A stretch of 7,110 nt of DNA from Patescibacteria group bacterium (GTDB lineage: Bacteria; Patescibacteriota; Microgenomatia; Daviesbacterales; UBA10151), in NCBI GenBank assembly GCA_018817205.1, contig JAHIUE010000052.1, positions 1-7,110 on the forward strand, written 5' to 3'. Below are positions 1-6,092 of this stretch, piece by piece. A program made the translations under genes and the position numbers. Under the pieces are notes generated by a model. That model saw only the letters and a list, made by a program, of their open reading frames with translations. It did no database searches and was not told the origin of the DNA. Position 1 is the stretch's first letter. The number at the start of each line of letters is the position of its first letter.

Positions 1-557
1 AAAAGCTCCTTTAAGTAATCTTTTATTGTTTCATTTATCCCACGATCGGAGGATATTTGAAACATTTGATTTCTGAAATATTGGATCATGGCATGTAAAA
101 ATTCTTCCCGGTCTTTTAATTTTTCTATATATTTAAACCTCTCTTCAATAGAAGCAGAAAGTAGTTTTTCAATTTCTTCTTTATAATTCTGCACTCTGAA
201 CTCTGAATTCTGCCCGCCTTGCCGCGAGGCAGGAATTCTGGTAATCTGGCATCTGGATAAAATTGTAGGTAGCAGGTTTGCTTCGGAGACTGCCCCTAAA
301 ATTATCATTGCCTCTTTTGGCAATTCCTCAAAAGTTTTAAGGAGAGCATTCTGGCACTCATCAGTCATAACAGAGGCATCTTCGATTACAACAGTTTTTC
401 CTTTGGCAGAATAAGGCTTTGTTGCAAAATGTTCTTTGATTTTTTTGGCTTGGGCAATGCCTAATTTTTCCCCTTTTTTAAAATACAAAACATCAGGATG
501 ATTTGTATCAACACCTGTAGGTTGGAAATTTTTGGAAATTAGCAGTCTTGCAATCAT
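1..557 (-). CDS. holB: DNA polymerase III delta' subunit-like clamp-loader protein (3' end beyond the window)
   Basis: The first 185 codons are visible, with no stop. The protein resembles the AAA+ delta' subunit of the clamp loader, which helps load the sliding clamp on DNA in the cytoplasm. Seen: HPDVLYF (20-26), a KPYSAKGKTVVIEDA strand (47-61) at the Walker B position, NALLKTFEELP (70-80), then LLPTILSRCQ (95-104) with the SRC motif (101-103) typical of delta' and DnaX proteins. The protein starts just before the HPDV segment, so the usual N-terminal P-loop part is absent. An in-frame TAA lies 9 bases before the ATG, so no longer start exists in this frame. No ribosome binding site is seen; a -10-like box 6 bases upstream suggests a leaderless mRNA. 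After SRC, residues about 106-124 (IPASRQGGQNSEF and following) are encoded by a repeat-plus-hairpin element. The gene diverges from pilB. Calling it delta' rather than a DnaX relative rests on size and the missing P-loop. Confidence 0.8.
   Translation of the reverse strand, partial: MIARLLISKNFQPTGVDTNHPDVLYFKKGEKLGIAQAKKIKEHFATKPYSAKGKTVVIEDASVMTDECQNALLKTFEELPKEAMIILGAVSEANLLPTILSRCQITRIPASRQGGQNSEFRVQNYKEEIEKLLSASIEERFKYIEKLKDREEFLHAMIQYFRNQMFQISSDRGINETIKDYLKEL
185..255. repeat. Degenerate heptamer tandem repeat with central hairpin, inside holB
   Basis: On the plus strand AATTCTG occurs at 185-191, 206-212 and 234-240, with variants CACTCTG (192-198), AACTCTG (199-205), TAATCTG (242-248, after one extra G) and GCATCTG (249-255). 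The spacing is 7 bases except at the hairpin and the extra base. The block is open in the holB frame. The copies at 242-255 overlap codons for the conserved SRC motif, so their similarity may be partly chance; the clear element is 185-240. The repeat family resembles those at 5437-5470 and 6900-6934 in unit length and layout, though not in exact unit sequence. Confidence 0.75.
213..233 (-). other. GC-rich hairpin within the holB repeat
   Basis: The arms are 213-219 (CCCGCCT) and 227-233 (AGGCAGG), with a 7-base loop at 220-226. On the minus (coding) strand all 7 pairs form, one as a T-G wobble; on the plus strand the same position is a C/A mismatch. The structure would therefore be better formed in the holB mRNA than in the opposite strand. 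Both sides carry GAATTC (207... to the left arm junction and 233-238 to the right). It encodes residues around PASRQGG of holB. No T-run follows and the frame continues, so it is not a terminator. Confidence 0.6.
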
Positions 558-576
558 GAGGGAATTTTAACATAAT
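548..576 (+). promoter_or_regulatory. Promoter for the pil operon, leaderless pilB
   Basis: TTGCAA at 548-553 (four of six matches to TTGACA) is followed after 17 bases by CATAAT at 571-576 (five of six matches to TATAAT). The pilB ATG lies at 583, six bases past the -10 box, so the mRNA would start at or next to the start codon. No Shine-Dalgarno sequence precedes pilB, which agrees with leaderless initiation. The -35 box lies inside the first codons of the divergent holB gene. The start site is inferred. Confidence 0.55.
564..572 (-). promoter_or_regulatory. Extended -10 promoter element for holB (leaderless)
   Basis: On the minus strand the sequence reads TGTTAAAAT (572 to 564): a TG dinucleotide, one base, then TAAAAT, five of six matches to TATAAT. 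Six bases then lead to the holB ATG at 557, the geometry expected when transcription begins at or near the start codon. The -35 position (about 587-592) shows only a poor match, which an extended -10 could compensate. The TG shares bases 571-572 with the -10 box of the pilB promoter. Inference from sequence only. Confidence 0.5.
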
Positions 577-582
577 GGATAT

Positions 583-2298
583 ATGCCCAGTACTGCCCGG
601 GATCAGACAACTTCCGCTTTGGAAGATATTCTATTTAAACAGGGGTTGATAACTTCCGACCAGCTTTCACAAATTAAACTGGAAAGTATTAATTCCGGAA
701 GGAGTATTGAGAAAATTCTTTCTCAATACAACATTGTGCCGCCGGATAAGGTAACTCAGGCTAGAGCACAAACTCTTGGTGTTCCCTATATCAAACTTGA
801 AGGAAAACCTATTGCGGCTGATGTTTTGAATTTAGTGCCTGAACCTGCCGCCCGCCGCTACAGAATTATCCCATTTGAAAAAAAGGGGGAAGAAATTTGG
901 GTAGCCATGGCAGACCCTTTGGATATCCAGATTAGCCAGTTTATTGAAAAAAGGGCCGGACTACGGGTTAAGCCGTTTTTGGCCCAGTCGGAAGATATCC
1001 TTAAGGCCGTCAATGATCAATACTCCCAGAATTTAAGTTCGGATGTCACTTCCGCATTAAGAGAAGTTGAATCGGTCATACCGCAGCGGGAGGAGGGAGC
1101 CGGTCCGGAAATCCTGCATGAGGCGCCTGTTTCCAATATTATCGATCAGCTTTTGGAATATGCCATCAAAAGTCGGGCTTCCGATATCCATATCGAACCT
1201 CAAGAGGACCGAACCAGAGTAAGATATAGAATTGATGGAATACTTCAGGAAAAAGTCCTTTTGCCAAAAGGGGTACATGATGCCCTTGTGTCAAGAATTA
1301 AAATTTTATCCGTTTTAAAAATTGATGAAAGAAGATTGCCGCAGGATGGTAGGTTTACTTTTACTTTTGGGCAAAACATTATTGACCTTCGTATTTCCAC
1401 GGTGCCGACTGTATATGGGGAAAAAGTGGTTTTAAGGCTTTTACCTAAATCAACAGGCGCCCCTTCTCTTTTGGAGTTAGGGCTCCGGGGCAACTCTTTG
1501 AAAAATCTGGAAGCCCAACTAACACGGCCCCACGGAATTATTCTGATATGCGGTCCAACCGGCAGCGGAAAGACTACTACCCTTTATTCCATCTTGACCA
1601 AAATATCCACAACCAGGGTTAATATCGTTACTATCGAAGATCCGGTTGAATACCAGATTCCCGGCGTAAATCAAGTTCAAGTAAATAATACCGTTGGTTT
1701 GACTTTTGCATCGGCTCTTAGAAGTTTTTTGCGCCAAGATCCTAATATCATTATGGTAGGTGAAGTTAGGGATAGCGAAACAGCGGATTTGGCAATACAG
1801 GCTGCTTTAACAGGTCACCAGGTTTTTTCCACCGTTCATACAAACTCCAGTGCAGGTGCTCCGCCCAGGCTTTTGGATATGGGGGTTGAACCTTTCCTTT
1901 TGATCTCAGCTTTAAATGCGGTAGTAGGACAGCGTGTTGTTCGTAAAATATGTGACCGTTGCAAAGCAGCATATACTCCCGTACCCGAGGTAACGGAAAG
2001 TATTAAATCGGTTCTAGGTAAGTTTCTACCTACCTCCGCGACCACCTTGCTTAAACTATATAAAGGAAAGGGCTGTAATATATGTGCAGGTACAGGTTAT
2101 TTGGGTAGGATTGGTATTTTTGAGGTGCTTTCTATTTCGGAACAAATCGCCAAATTAATACTGGAGCATGGCTCTTCGGGAAGTATCGAGCAAGCCGCGA
2201 CGAGCGCGGGTATGATCACTATGAAGCAAGATGGATATCTTAAAGTTTTGGAAGGGGTGACCACCTTGGAGGAGGTGTTAAGAGTAGCTCAAGATTAG
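583..2298 (+). CDS. pilB: Type IV pilus assembly (extension) ATPase PilB
   Basis: This 571-residue protein is a hexameric GspE/PilB-family ATPase that sits on the cytoplasmic face of PilC and drives pilin addition. Residues about 12-150 form the N-terminal MshEN/T2SSE_N domain. The catalytic part shows Walker A GPTGSGKT (324-331), the Asp box IEDPVE (351-356), Walker B NIIMVGEVRD (388-397, with catalytic-type Glu394) and the His box TGHQVFSTVHT (410-420). A CxxC...CxxC zinc site (Cys457, 460, 498, 501) separates PilB/GspE from PilT. Length is normal for the family. The MshEN start (ALEDILFKQGLI) lacks the Arg and Gly of the RLG motif linked to c-di-GMP binding, so ligand binding may be lost; that is inference. 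The ATG is preceded by a -10-like box and no ribosome binding site. It is first gene of the operon; pilT follows after 6 bases. Confidence 0.96.
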   Translation: MPSTARDQTTSALEDILFKQGLITSDQLSQIKLESINSGRSIEKILSQYNIVPPDKVTQARAQTLGVPYIKLEGKPIAADVLNLVPEPAARRYRIIPFEKKGEEIWVAMADPLDIQISQFIEKRAGLRVKPFLAQSEDILKAVNDQYSQNLSSDVTSALREVESVIPQREEGAGPEILHEAPVSNIIDQLLEYAIKSRASDIHIEPQEDRTRVRYRIDGILQEKVLLPKGVHDALVSRIKILSVLKIDERRLPQDGRFTFTFGQNIIDLRISTVPTVYGEKVVLRLLPKSTGAPSLLELGLRGNSLKNLEAQLTRPHGIILICGPTGSGKTTTLYSILTKISTTRVNIVTIEDPVEYQIPGVNQVQVNNTVGLTFASALRSFLRQDPNIIMVGEVRDSETADLAIQAALTGHQVFSTVHTNSSAGAPPRLLDMGVEPFLLISALNAVVGQRVVRKICDRCKAAYTPVPEVTESIKSVLGKFLPTSATTLLKLYKGKGCNICAGTGYLGRIGIFEVLSISEQIAKLILEHGSSGSIEQAATSAGMITMKQDGYLKVLEGVTTLEEVLRVAQD

Positions 2299-2304
2299 AA
2301 TATT

Positions 2305-3357
2305 ATGAATATTCAGCAATTACTGGATTTAGCTATTACTAAAAATGCTTCGGATTTACATTTATCCGTTGGGTTCCCGCCCATTATCAGGATACATGGT
2401 GATCTTTTTCCTGTAGTCGGCGAACCGCCGGTTTCACCAGAACAAATTGACAGTTTAATCAGGCCACTCCTCACGGATATCCAACAAAATATTTATAATC
2501 AAGTTTTTGAACTTGATTTTTCTTTTGAACACCAAGGTAAAGCCAGATTTAGGATTAATTTATACAAGCAAAAAGGTCATCCTGCTGCGGCGCTGCGGCT
2601 TATCCCCTATCTTATCCCTGCTGTGGAAAAGTTAGGCCTTCCGCCTGTGGTGGGTAAACTTATCCAATTGAAACAAGGCTTCGTATTGGTCGCCGGTCCA
2701 ACCGGACATGGCAAATCTACCACATTGGCCTCATTTATAAATCAGATTAATCTTACAAGGGCTGTACACGTTATTACAATCGAGGATCCGATAGAATATG
2801 TATATTCGCAGGGAAAAGCTTTGATTGAACAGAGGGAAATGTATAGCGATACCAGGTCTTGGACTAATGCTTTACGTTCCTGTTTGCGGGAGGATCCGGA
2901 TGTGGTTTTGATCGGGGAAATGCGTGATCTTGAAACAATAGCTTCTGCTATGACTATTGCCGAAACTGGTCACCTTGTTTTCGCCACACTGCACACTAAT
3001 TCGGCAGCCCAATCCATTGATAGGATTATCGATGTATTTCCGGAGGTACAGCAACCCCAAATCAGGCTGCAGCTTGCCGCAACTTTGGAGGCAGTCCTGT
3101 CGCTGCGGCTGGTACCCACGATTGAACCGGGCAGGACTTTGGCGGCGGAAGTTTTAGTGGCAACACCTGCTGTAAGAAACATTATCCGCGAAGGCAAGTC
3201 TCATTTAATTGACAATACGATTGAAACCTCCGCAGAACTTGGGATGCAAAGTCTGGAAAGATCTTTGGTGGATCTGGTAGCTAAGGGTAAAATTTCGCAA
3301 GAAACGGCTTTGAAATTTACTCTTCGCCCGGAACTGTTGGCTAAGTTATTAAAATAA
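2305..3357 (+). CDS. pilT: Type IV pilus retraction ATPase PilT
   Basis: A 350-residue PilT-family ATPase expected to drive pilus disassembly from the cytoplasmic side, giving twitching motility and DNA pull-in. The N-terminal PAS-like part (about 1-110) opens with the family signature ITKNASDLHLSVG (12-24). The core shows Walker A GPTGHGKS (131-138), Asp box IEDPIE (159-164), Walker B DVVLIGEMRD (199-208) and His box TGHLVFATLHT (221-231), then HTNSAAQSIDRIIDVFP. AVRNIIRE (289-296) corresponds to the AIRNLIRE motif needed for retraction in known PilT proteins. There is no tetracysteine zinc site, unlike PilB. One difference is His135 in Walker A, where Ser is usual. The ATG lies 6 bases after the pilB stop and has no clear ribosome binding site, so translation probably depends on coupling. 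A PilU-type paralogue is the main alternative, but the intact AIRNLIRE-like motif favours PilT. Confidence 0.95.
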   Translation: MNIQQLLDLAITKNASDLHLSVGFPPIIRIHGDLFPVVGEPPVSPEQIDSLIRPLLTDIQQNIYNQVFELDFSFEHQGKARFRINLYKQKGHPAAALRLIPYLIPAVEKLGLPPVVGKLIQLKQGFVLVAGPTGHGKSTTLASFINQINLTRAVHVITIEDPIEYVYSQGKALIEQREMYSDTRSWTNALRSCLREDPDVVLIGEMRDLETIASAMTIAETGHLVFATLHTNSAAQSIDRIIDVFPEVQQPQIRLQLAATLEAVLSLRLVPTIEPGRTLAAEVLVATPAVRNIIREGKSHLIDNTIETSAELGMQSLERSLVDLVAKGKISQETALKFTLRPELLAKLLK

Positions 3358-4560
3358 ATGGCTGAATTTCTCTACAAGGCGAAAGATATGCAAGGGGTCG
3401 ACCATGATGGCAATGTGGAAGCTCCTGATGCCCATTCTGCCGTTTCGATTGTACGAAAGAAGGGATTGATTGTTATTTCTTTAAACCCCAAGACACCTTC
3501 TGTAAACCCGATTTTAGGCCGCTTTTTAAATAGAGTTAGTTTTTCGGAATTGGTACTTATTACTAGGCAGTTGGCTACTATGGTTTCTTCCGGTTTGGTT
3601 TTGTCTGAAGCAATAGACATACTAGGAGAGCAGCAAACCAACAAGACTTTAGAAAAGATTTTAGCAGATGTTTCCCGGGATGTTAAAGGAGGGTTGACTT
3701 TAGCGCAAGCACTGGGTAAATACCCGAAGGTTTTTCCTCGCCTTTATGTCAACTTGATTAAAAGCGGCGAGGTATCTGGTAAGCTTGATCAAATTCTGTT
3801 GCAAATGGCTGATAGTTTGGAAAAGGATCGGGAATTTAGGGCCAGAATTAAAGGGGCGATGGTATACCCGGTGGTAGTACTGTCTATGATGATGGTGGTT
3901 ATCATTATTATGATGGTTTTTGTTATTCCCAAGCTGGTGGGTTTATATTCTCAGTCAACCATGGATTTACCTCTGCCCACCAAAATTTTGATTGGTACAT
4001 CTACCCTGTTCACAAACTATTGGTGGCTTGGGGTGGCCGTATTGGTCATATCGGTTATTGTCATAGAAAGGTGGAAGAAAACCCCGGAAGGTAATCTTTT
4101 TTTAGGCAAGCTGGTTTTAAGGACTCCCATTATAGGGAAAATAGTGACTAATGTTACTTTGACTAATTTCAGCCGCACTTTTGGACTTCTGACCTCTGCC
4201 GGTATCCCTATGCTTGATTCAATTGGGATTGTTTCCGATTTAACAGATAATCTGGTGTTTAAAAATGCGCTTAAGGATGCATATGTAGGTGTCGAGAAGG
4301 GTTTGCTTTTTTCATCGCTGCTAACTACAAATGTATTCCCCCGGATTGTAAGCCAGATGGTTAGAGTGGGAGAAGAGACAGGCAAACTGGATGAGATTTT
4401 TTTGAAACTGGCAGATTATTTTGAGTCAGAGTCGGATCATATGCTTAAAAATTTGACTGTGGCAATAGAGCCAATAATACTGATAATCTTAGGTATTGGA
4501 GTGGCATTTTTGGTAATCTCCATCATTTTGCCAATCTATGAATTGACAACTTCTTTTTAG
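3358..4560 (+). CDS. pilC: Type IV pilus inner-membrane platform protein PilC
   Basis: A 400-residue GspF/PilC-family membrane protein that links the cytoplasmic ATPases to the growing pilus. The N-terminal segment (1-50, FLYKAKDMQGVDHDGNVEA) is the usual PilC opening. Two T2SSF domains follow: the first about 60-190, starting VSFSELVLITRQLATMVSSG and with an IKSGEVSGKLD motif (134-144); the second about 265-393, starting LTNFSRTFGLLTSAGIPMLD and with VRVGEETGKLDE (335-346). Each ends in a membrane segment, and a third lies between: about 168-192 (Met-rich), 222-237 and 372-393. The length is the family norm. The ATG follows the pilT TAA directly (TAAATG), with no ribosome binding site, so translational coupling is likely. 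The last codons contain the -35 box of a putative promoter for the next gene. Confidence 0.96.
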   Translation: MAEFLYKAKDMQGVDHDGNVEAPDAHSAVSIVRKKGLIVISLNPKTPSVNPILGRFLNRVSFSELVLITRQLATMVSSGLVLSEAIDILGEQQTNKTLEKILADVSRDVKGGLTLAQALGKYPKVFPRLYVNLIKSGEVSGKLDQILLQMADSLEKDREFRARIKGAMVYPVVVLSMMMVVIIIMMVFVIPKLVGLYSQSTMDLPLPTKILIGTSTLFTNYWWLGVAVLVISVIVIERWKKTPEGNLFLGKLVLRTPIIGKIVTNVTLTNFSRTFGLLTSAGIPMLDSIGIVSDLTDNLVFKNALKDAYVGVEKGLLFSSLLTTNVFPRIVSQMVRVGEETGKLDEIFLKLADYFESESDHMLKNLTVAIEPIILIILGIGVAFLVISIILPIYELTTSF

Positions 4561-4572
4561 TATGTCTACAAT
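4543..4572 (+). promoter_or_regulatory. Putative promoter for pilin 1 at the 3' end of pilC
   Basis: A perfect TTGACA at 4543-4548, inside the last pilC codons, is followed after 18 bases by TACAAT at 4567-4572 (five of six matches to TATAAT). A start site near 4579 would give a leader of about 17 bases containing the ribosome binding site of pilin 1. This would raise pilin 1 mRNA above that of the motor genes. The same bases also form a 5-bp inverted repeat (TCTAC 4565-4569, GTAGA 4576-4580) whose role, if any, is unknown. Sequence-based inference. Confidence 0.6.
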
Positions 4573-4580
4573 GAAGTAGA

Positions 4581-4589
4581 AGGGGGTGA
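4581..4589 (+). promoter_or_regulatory. Strong ribosome binding site deciding the TTG start of pilin 1
   Basis: AGGGGGTGA is a near-perfect anti-16S match and ends 6 bases before the TTG at 4596. It is the only clear Shine-Dalgarno sequence among the genes here and supports TTG as the true start, because translation from it yields a normal prepilin leader (MKKSAHG). A nearby ATG at 4571 runs into a stop after two codons, and GTG at 4586 is out of frame. Confidence 0.75.
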
Positions 4590-4595
4590 GAAAAT

Positions 4596-5126
4596 TTGAA
4601 GAAATCTGCTCATGGCTTCACATTAGTGGAGCTTTTAGTTGTTATTGCAATTATTGCCATATTGGCAGCTGTAGTTGTATTGATCATAAATCCTTTAGAA
4701 CTTACCCGCAGAGCTAGGGATGCAGCCAGGTTGACCGATCTTTCGAATTTACAACAAGCAATTAATGTTGCAGTTCAGGAAGCAACTGCTTCTACGGCAG
4801 CAGTTCTTTGTAGTGGTGAGGTAACTCCATGTACTGGATTAAGCAATACGGGTACCAGGGTTTCGAATGGAACAGGATGGGTAAAAGTGAATCTGTCACT
4901 ACAGCAAAGTGTTTCGGTGCCAACTTTATCGGTTGACCCGATCAACGATGCCGCCAACCATTATACTTATTGTTCTGATGGTAATGCTTGGGAGATTAAT
5001 ACCAGTTTGGAGTCTACCCAACAGATAGATAAGGAAGGTGAAGATGGTGGTGATGATCCGGCTCTGTACGAAGTTGGTTCAAATTTGAGTTTGATTACTC
5101 CGTCGGGCACGCCTTGTAGCTACTAA
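4596..5126 (+). CDS. Type IV pilin (pilin 1), probable structural subunit
   Basis: A 176-residue class III-signal prepilin. The leader MKKSAHG ends in Gly7, the PilD cut falls before Phe8, and the mature helix FTLVELLVVIAIIAIL carries the conserved Glu5. Hydrophobic residues 8-31 form the membrane/stalk helix, ending near Asn32-Pro33; the charged stretch LTRRARDAARLTDLSNLQQAI (residues 36-56) continues the stalk. The head has four cysteines (72, 79, 126, 174), which could form two disulfides, and an acidic segment DKEGEDGGDD (145-154) followed by LYEVGSNLSLI. It is the longest pilin here and has both its own promoter-like sequence and the best ribosome binding site, so I infer it is made in quantity. 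The TTG start is set by that site. Its stop overlaps the pilD ATG by one base. Major versus minor role cannot be settled from sequence. Confidence 0.88.
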   Translation: MKKSAHGFTLVELLVVIAIIAILAAVVVLIINPLELTRRARDAARLTDLSNLQQAINVAVQEATASTAAVLCSGEVTPCTGLSNTGTRVSNGTGWVKVNLSLQQSVSVPTLSVDPINDAANHYTYCSDGNAWEINTSLESTQQIDKEGEDGGDDPALYEVGSNLSLITPSGTPCSY

Positions 5127-6049
5127 TGGTGTTTTGGAGTTTGTCAGGATTTATTATTGGTACGGTTTTGGGAAGTTTGGCGAAAGCTGTGGCTGACCGG
5201 AGTTTAATAAAAAAATCATTTTGGGGAAGGTCATCCTGCCCGAAATGTCAACATAGGTTGGCATGGTATGACCTTCTTCCAATACTCACCTACATTTTCC
5301 TCAAAGGCGAATGTAGGTATTGCCACAAAAAAATAGGCATTCAATATTTATTGGTAGAAGTGGTAACGGGGATATTAGTAGCCTATTTATTTATCCAGTC
5401 TTTTGAGAATTTACGATTTTCTCTGCCAGCCGGCAGATTACAATCAATTCTCAATTTTCAATCTTCAATCTTTTTATTTAAATTAGTACTTAGGACCTTC
5501 TTTGTAACGGTTTTGGTTTCGCTTTTCCTGACTGATATTAAAAAAATGCTAATTCCGGATAGAATAGTAAAACCTGCCATTTTCATCGGGGTTGCTTCGC
5601 TGTTGGCTATTACTATATATAAAGTAGGATATCTATATTATTACCTGTCGCAAAGTGTAATAGGCCGGAAATTGCTTCCTCCACATAGCGAATATTTTTA
5701 CAGGCATGCATTCCTAACAGCACAGCCTTTCATGGGTTCTATATTGGTAGGACTTGCAATAGGAGGTTTTTTCTGGGGTCTGATAATTATTACCCGGGGA
5801 AAAGGTATGGGAGGCGGGGATGTTAAACTGGGCGCTTTTATAGGCATAATGTTGGGTTTCCCCAATGCTCTTTTGGCCCTGATGCTATCTTTTTTAATTG
5901 GTGCCGTATTTTCATTAGGTCTTATTGTTACCGGGAAAAAACATTTCGGACAAGTTATACCCTTTGGGCCGTTTCTGGTCCTGGGAAGCTTAATTGCTCT
6001 TTTTTGGGGAAATGAGATTTTGAATTGGTATTTGCACTTGGGCTATTGA
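5126..6049 (+). CDS. pilD: Prepilin leader peptidase / N-methyltransferase PilD
   Basis: A 307-residue polytopic membrane aspartyl protease that cuts prepilins after Gly and methylates the new N-terminal Phe. Seen: TM1 with GTVLGSLAKA (12-21), the cytoplasmic zinc module CPKC...CRYC (Cys38, 41, 63, 66), LLVEVVTG (75-82), first catalytic Asp in TDIKKMLIPD (Asp137), and GMGGGD with the second catalytic Asp232, then IPFGPFLVLGS (278-288). About eight membrane segments are expected. Glu78 and Asp137 are 59 residues apart, roughly 20 more than in well-known PilD proteins as I recall them; the excess matches residues about 97-117, encoded by a hairpin and heptamer repeat. A second long loop (about 172-200) precedes the next membrane segment. 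The ATG overlaps the pilin 1 stop (TAATG), so translation is probably coupled. The gene ends in TGA. Confidence 0.95.
   Translation: MVFWSLSGFIIGTVLGSLAKAVADRSLIKKSFWGRSSCPKCQHRLAWYDLLPILTYIFLKGECRYCHKKIGIQYLLVEVVTGILVAYLFIQSFENLRFSLPAGRLQSILNFQSSIFLFKLVLRTFFVTVLVSLFLTDIKKMLIPDRIVKPAIFIGVASLLAITIYKVGYLYYYLSQSVIGRKLLPPHSEYFYRHAFLTAQPFMGSILVGLAIGGFFWGLIIITRGKGMGGGDVKLGAFIGIMLGFPNALLALMLSFLIGAVFSLGLIVTGKKHFGQVIPFGPFLVLGSLIALFWGNEILNWYLHLGY
5422..5437 (+). other. Perfect 6-bp hairpin within pilD
   Basis: TCTGCC (5422-5427) and GGCAGA (5432-5437) pair perfectly around the 4-base loop AGCC. The hairpin sits directly before the heptamer repeat and encodes part of the extra loop (around LPAGR). As in holB, a CTGCC-type hairpin adjoins 7-base repeats within an open frame. 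A T-rich stretch begins over 30 bases later, and pilD continues, so it is not an intrinsic terminator. Confidence 0.6.
5437..5470. repeat. Degenerate heptamer tandem repeat inside pilD
   Basis: Three adjacent 7-base units end in TCAA: TTCTCAA (5448-5454), TTTTCAA (5455-5461) and TCTTCAA (5462-5468). A looser ATTACAA (5437-5443) and a partial TCAA (5444-5447) precede them. On the opposite strand the units read TTGAGAA, TTGAAAA and TTGAAGA, the same type as the AATTGAN units at 6900-6934. The element stays open in the pilD frame and encodes about 11 residues (SILNFQSSIF) between two membrane segments. Confidence 0.65.
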
Positions 6050-6072
6050 CAAGCAAGTGATTTTGTTAGAAT
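6046..6072 (+). promoter_or_regulatory. Putative promoter for pilin 2
   Basis: A perfect TTGACA (6046-6051) overlaps the pilD stop codon. After 15 bases comes TAGAAT (6067-6072), five of six matches to TATAAT, preceded by TG and one base (6064-6066), which makes an extended -10. The spacer is shorter than the usual 16-18, which the TG may offset. A start near 6079 would leave a leader of about 13 bases before the pilin 2 ATG, with only a weak AAAGAA purine stretch as ribosome binding site. Confidence 0.55.
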
Positions 6073-6092
6073 AATTAATTAACAAAAGAATT

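Noticed and set aside
185..255. CRISPR-like array
   Set aside because: Units are only 7 bases, adjacent and without spacers, and lie within an open coding frame.
2271..2277. GGAGGTG as the pilT ribosome binding site
   Set aside because: It lies 27 bases before the pilT ATG, too far, and encodes conserved PilB C-terminal residues.
4017..4385. Minus-strand open frame opposite pilC (122 codons)
   Set aside because: It is antisense to conserved PilC sequence, has low-complexity composition and no recognisable motif or start signal.
5422..5480. Intrinsic terminator in pilD (hairpin and later T-rich run)
   Set aside because: The T-run lies more than 30 bases from the stem and the intact pilD frame, with both catalytic Asp residues, continues past it.
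6047..6082. Alternative genetic code (TGA read as Gly, as in some CPR groups)
   Set aside because: No conserved gene contains an internal TGA, and PilD has a normal C terminus when TGA is read as stop.
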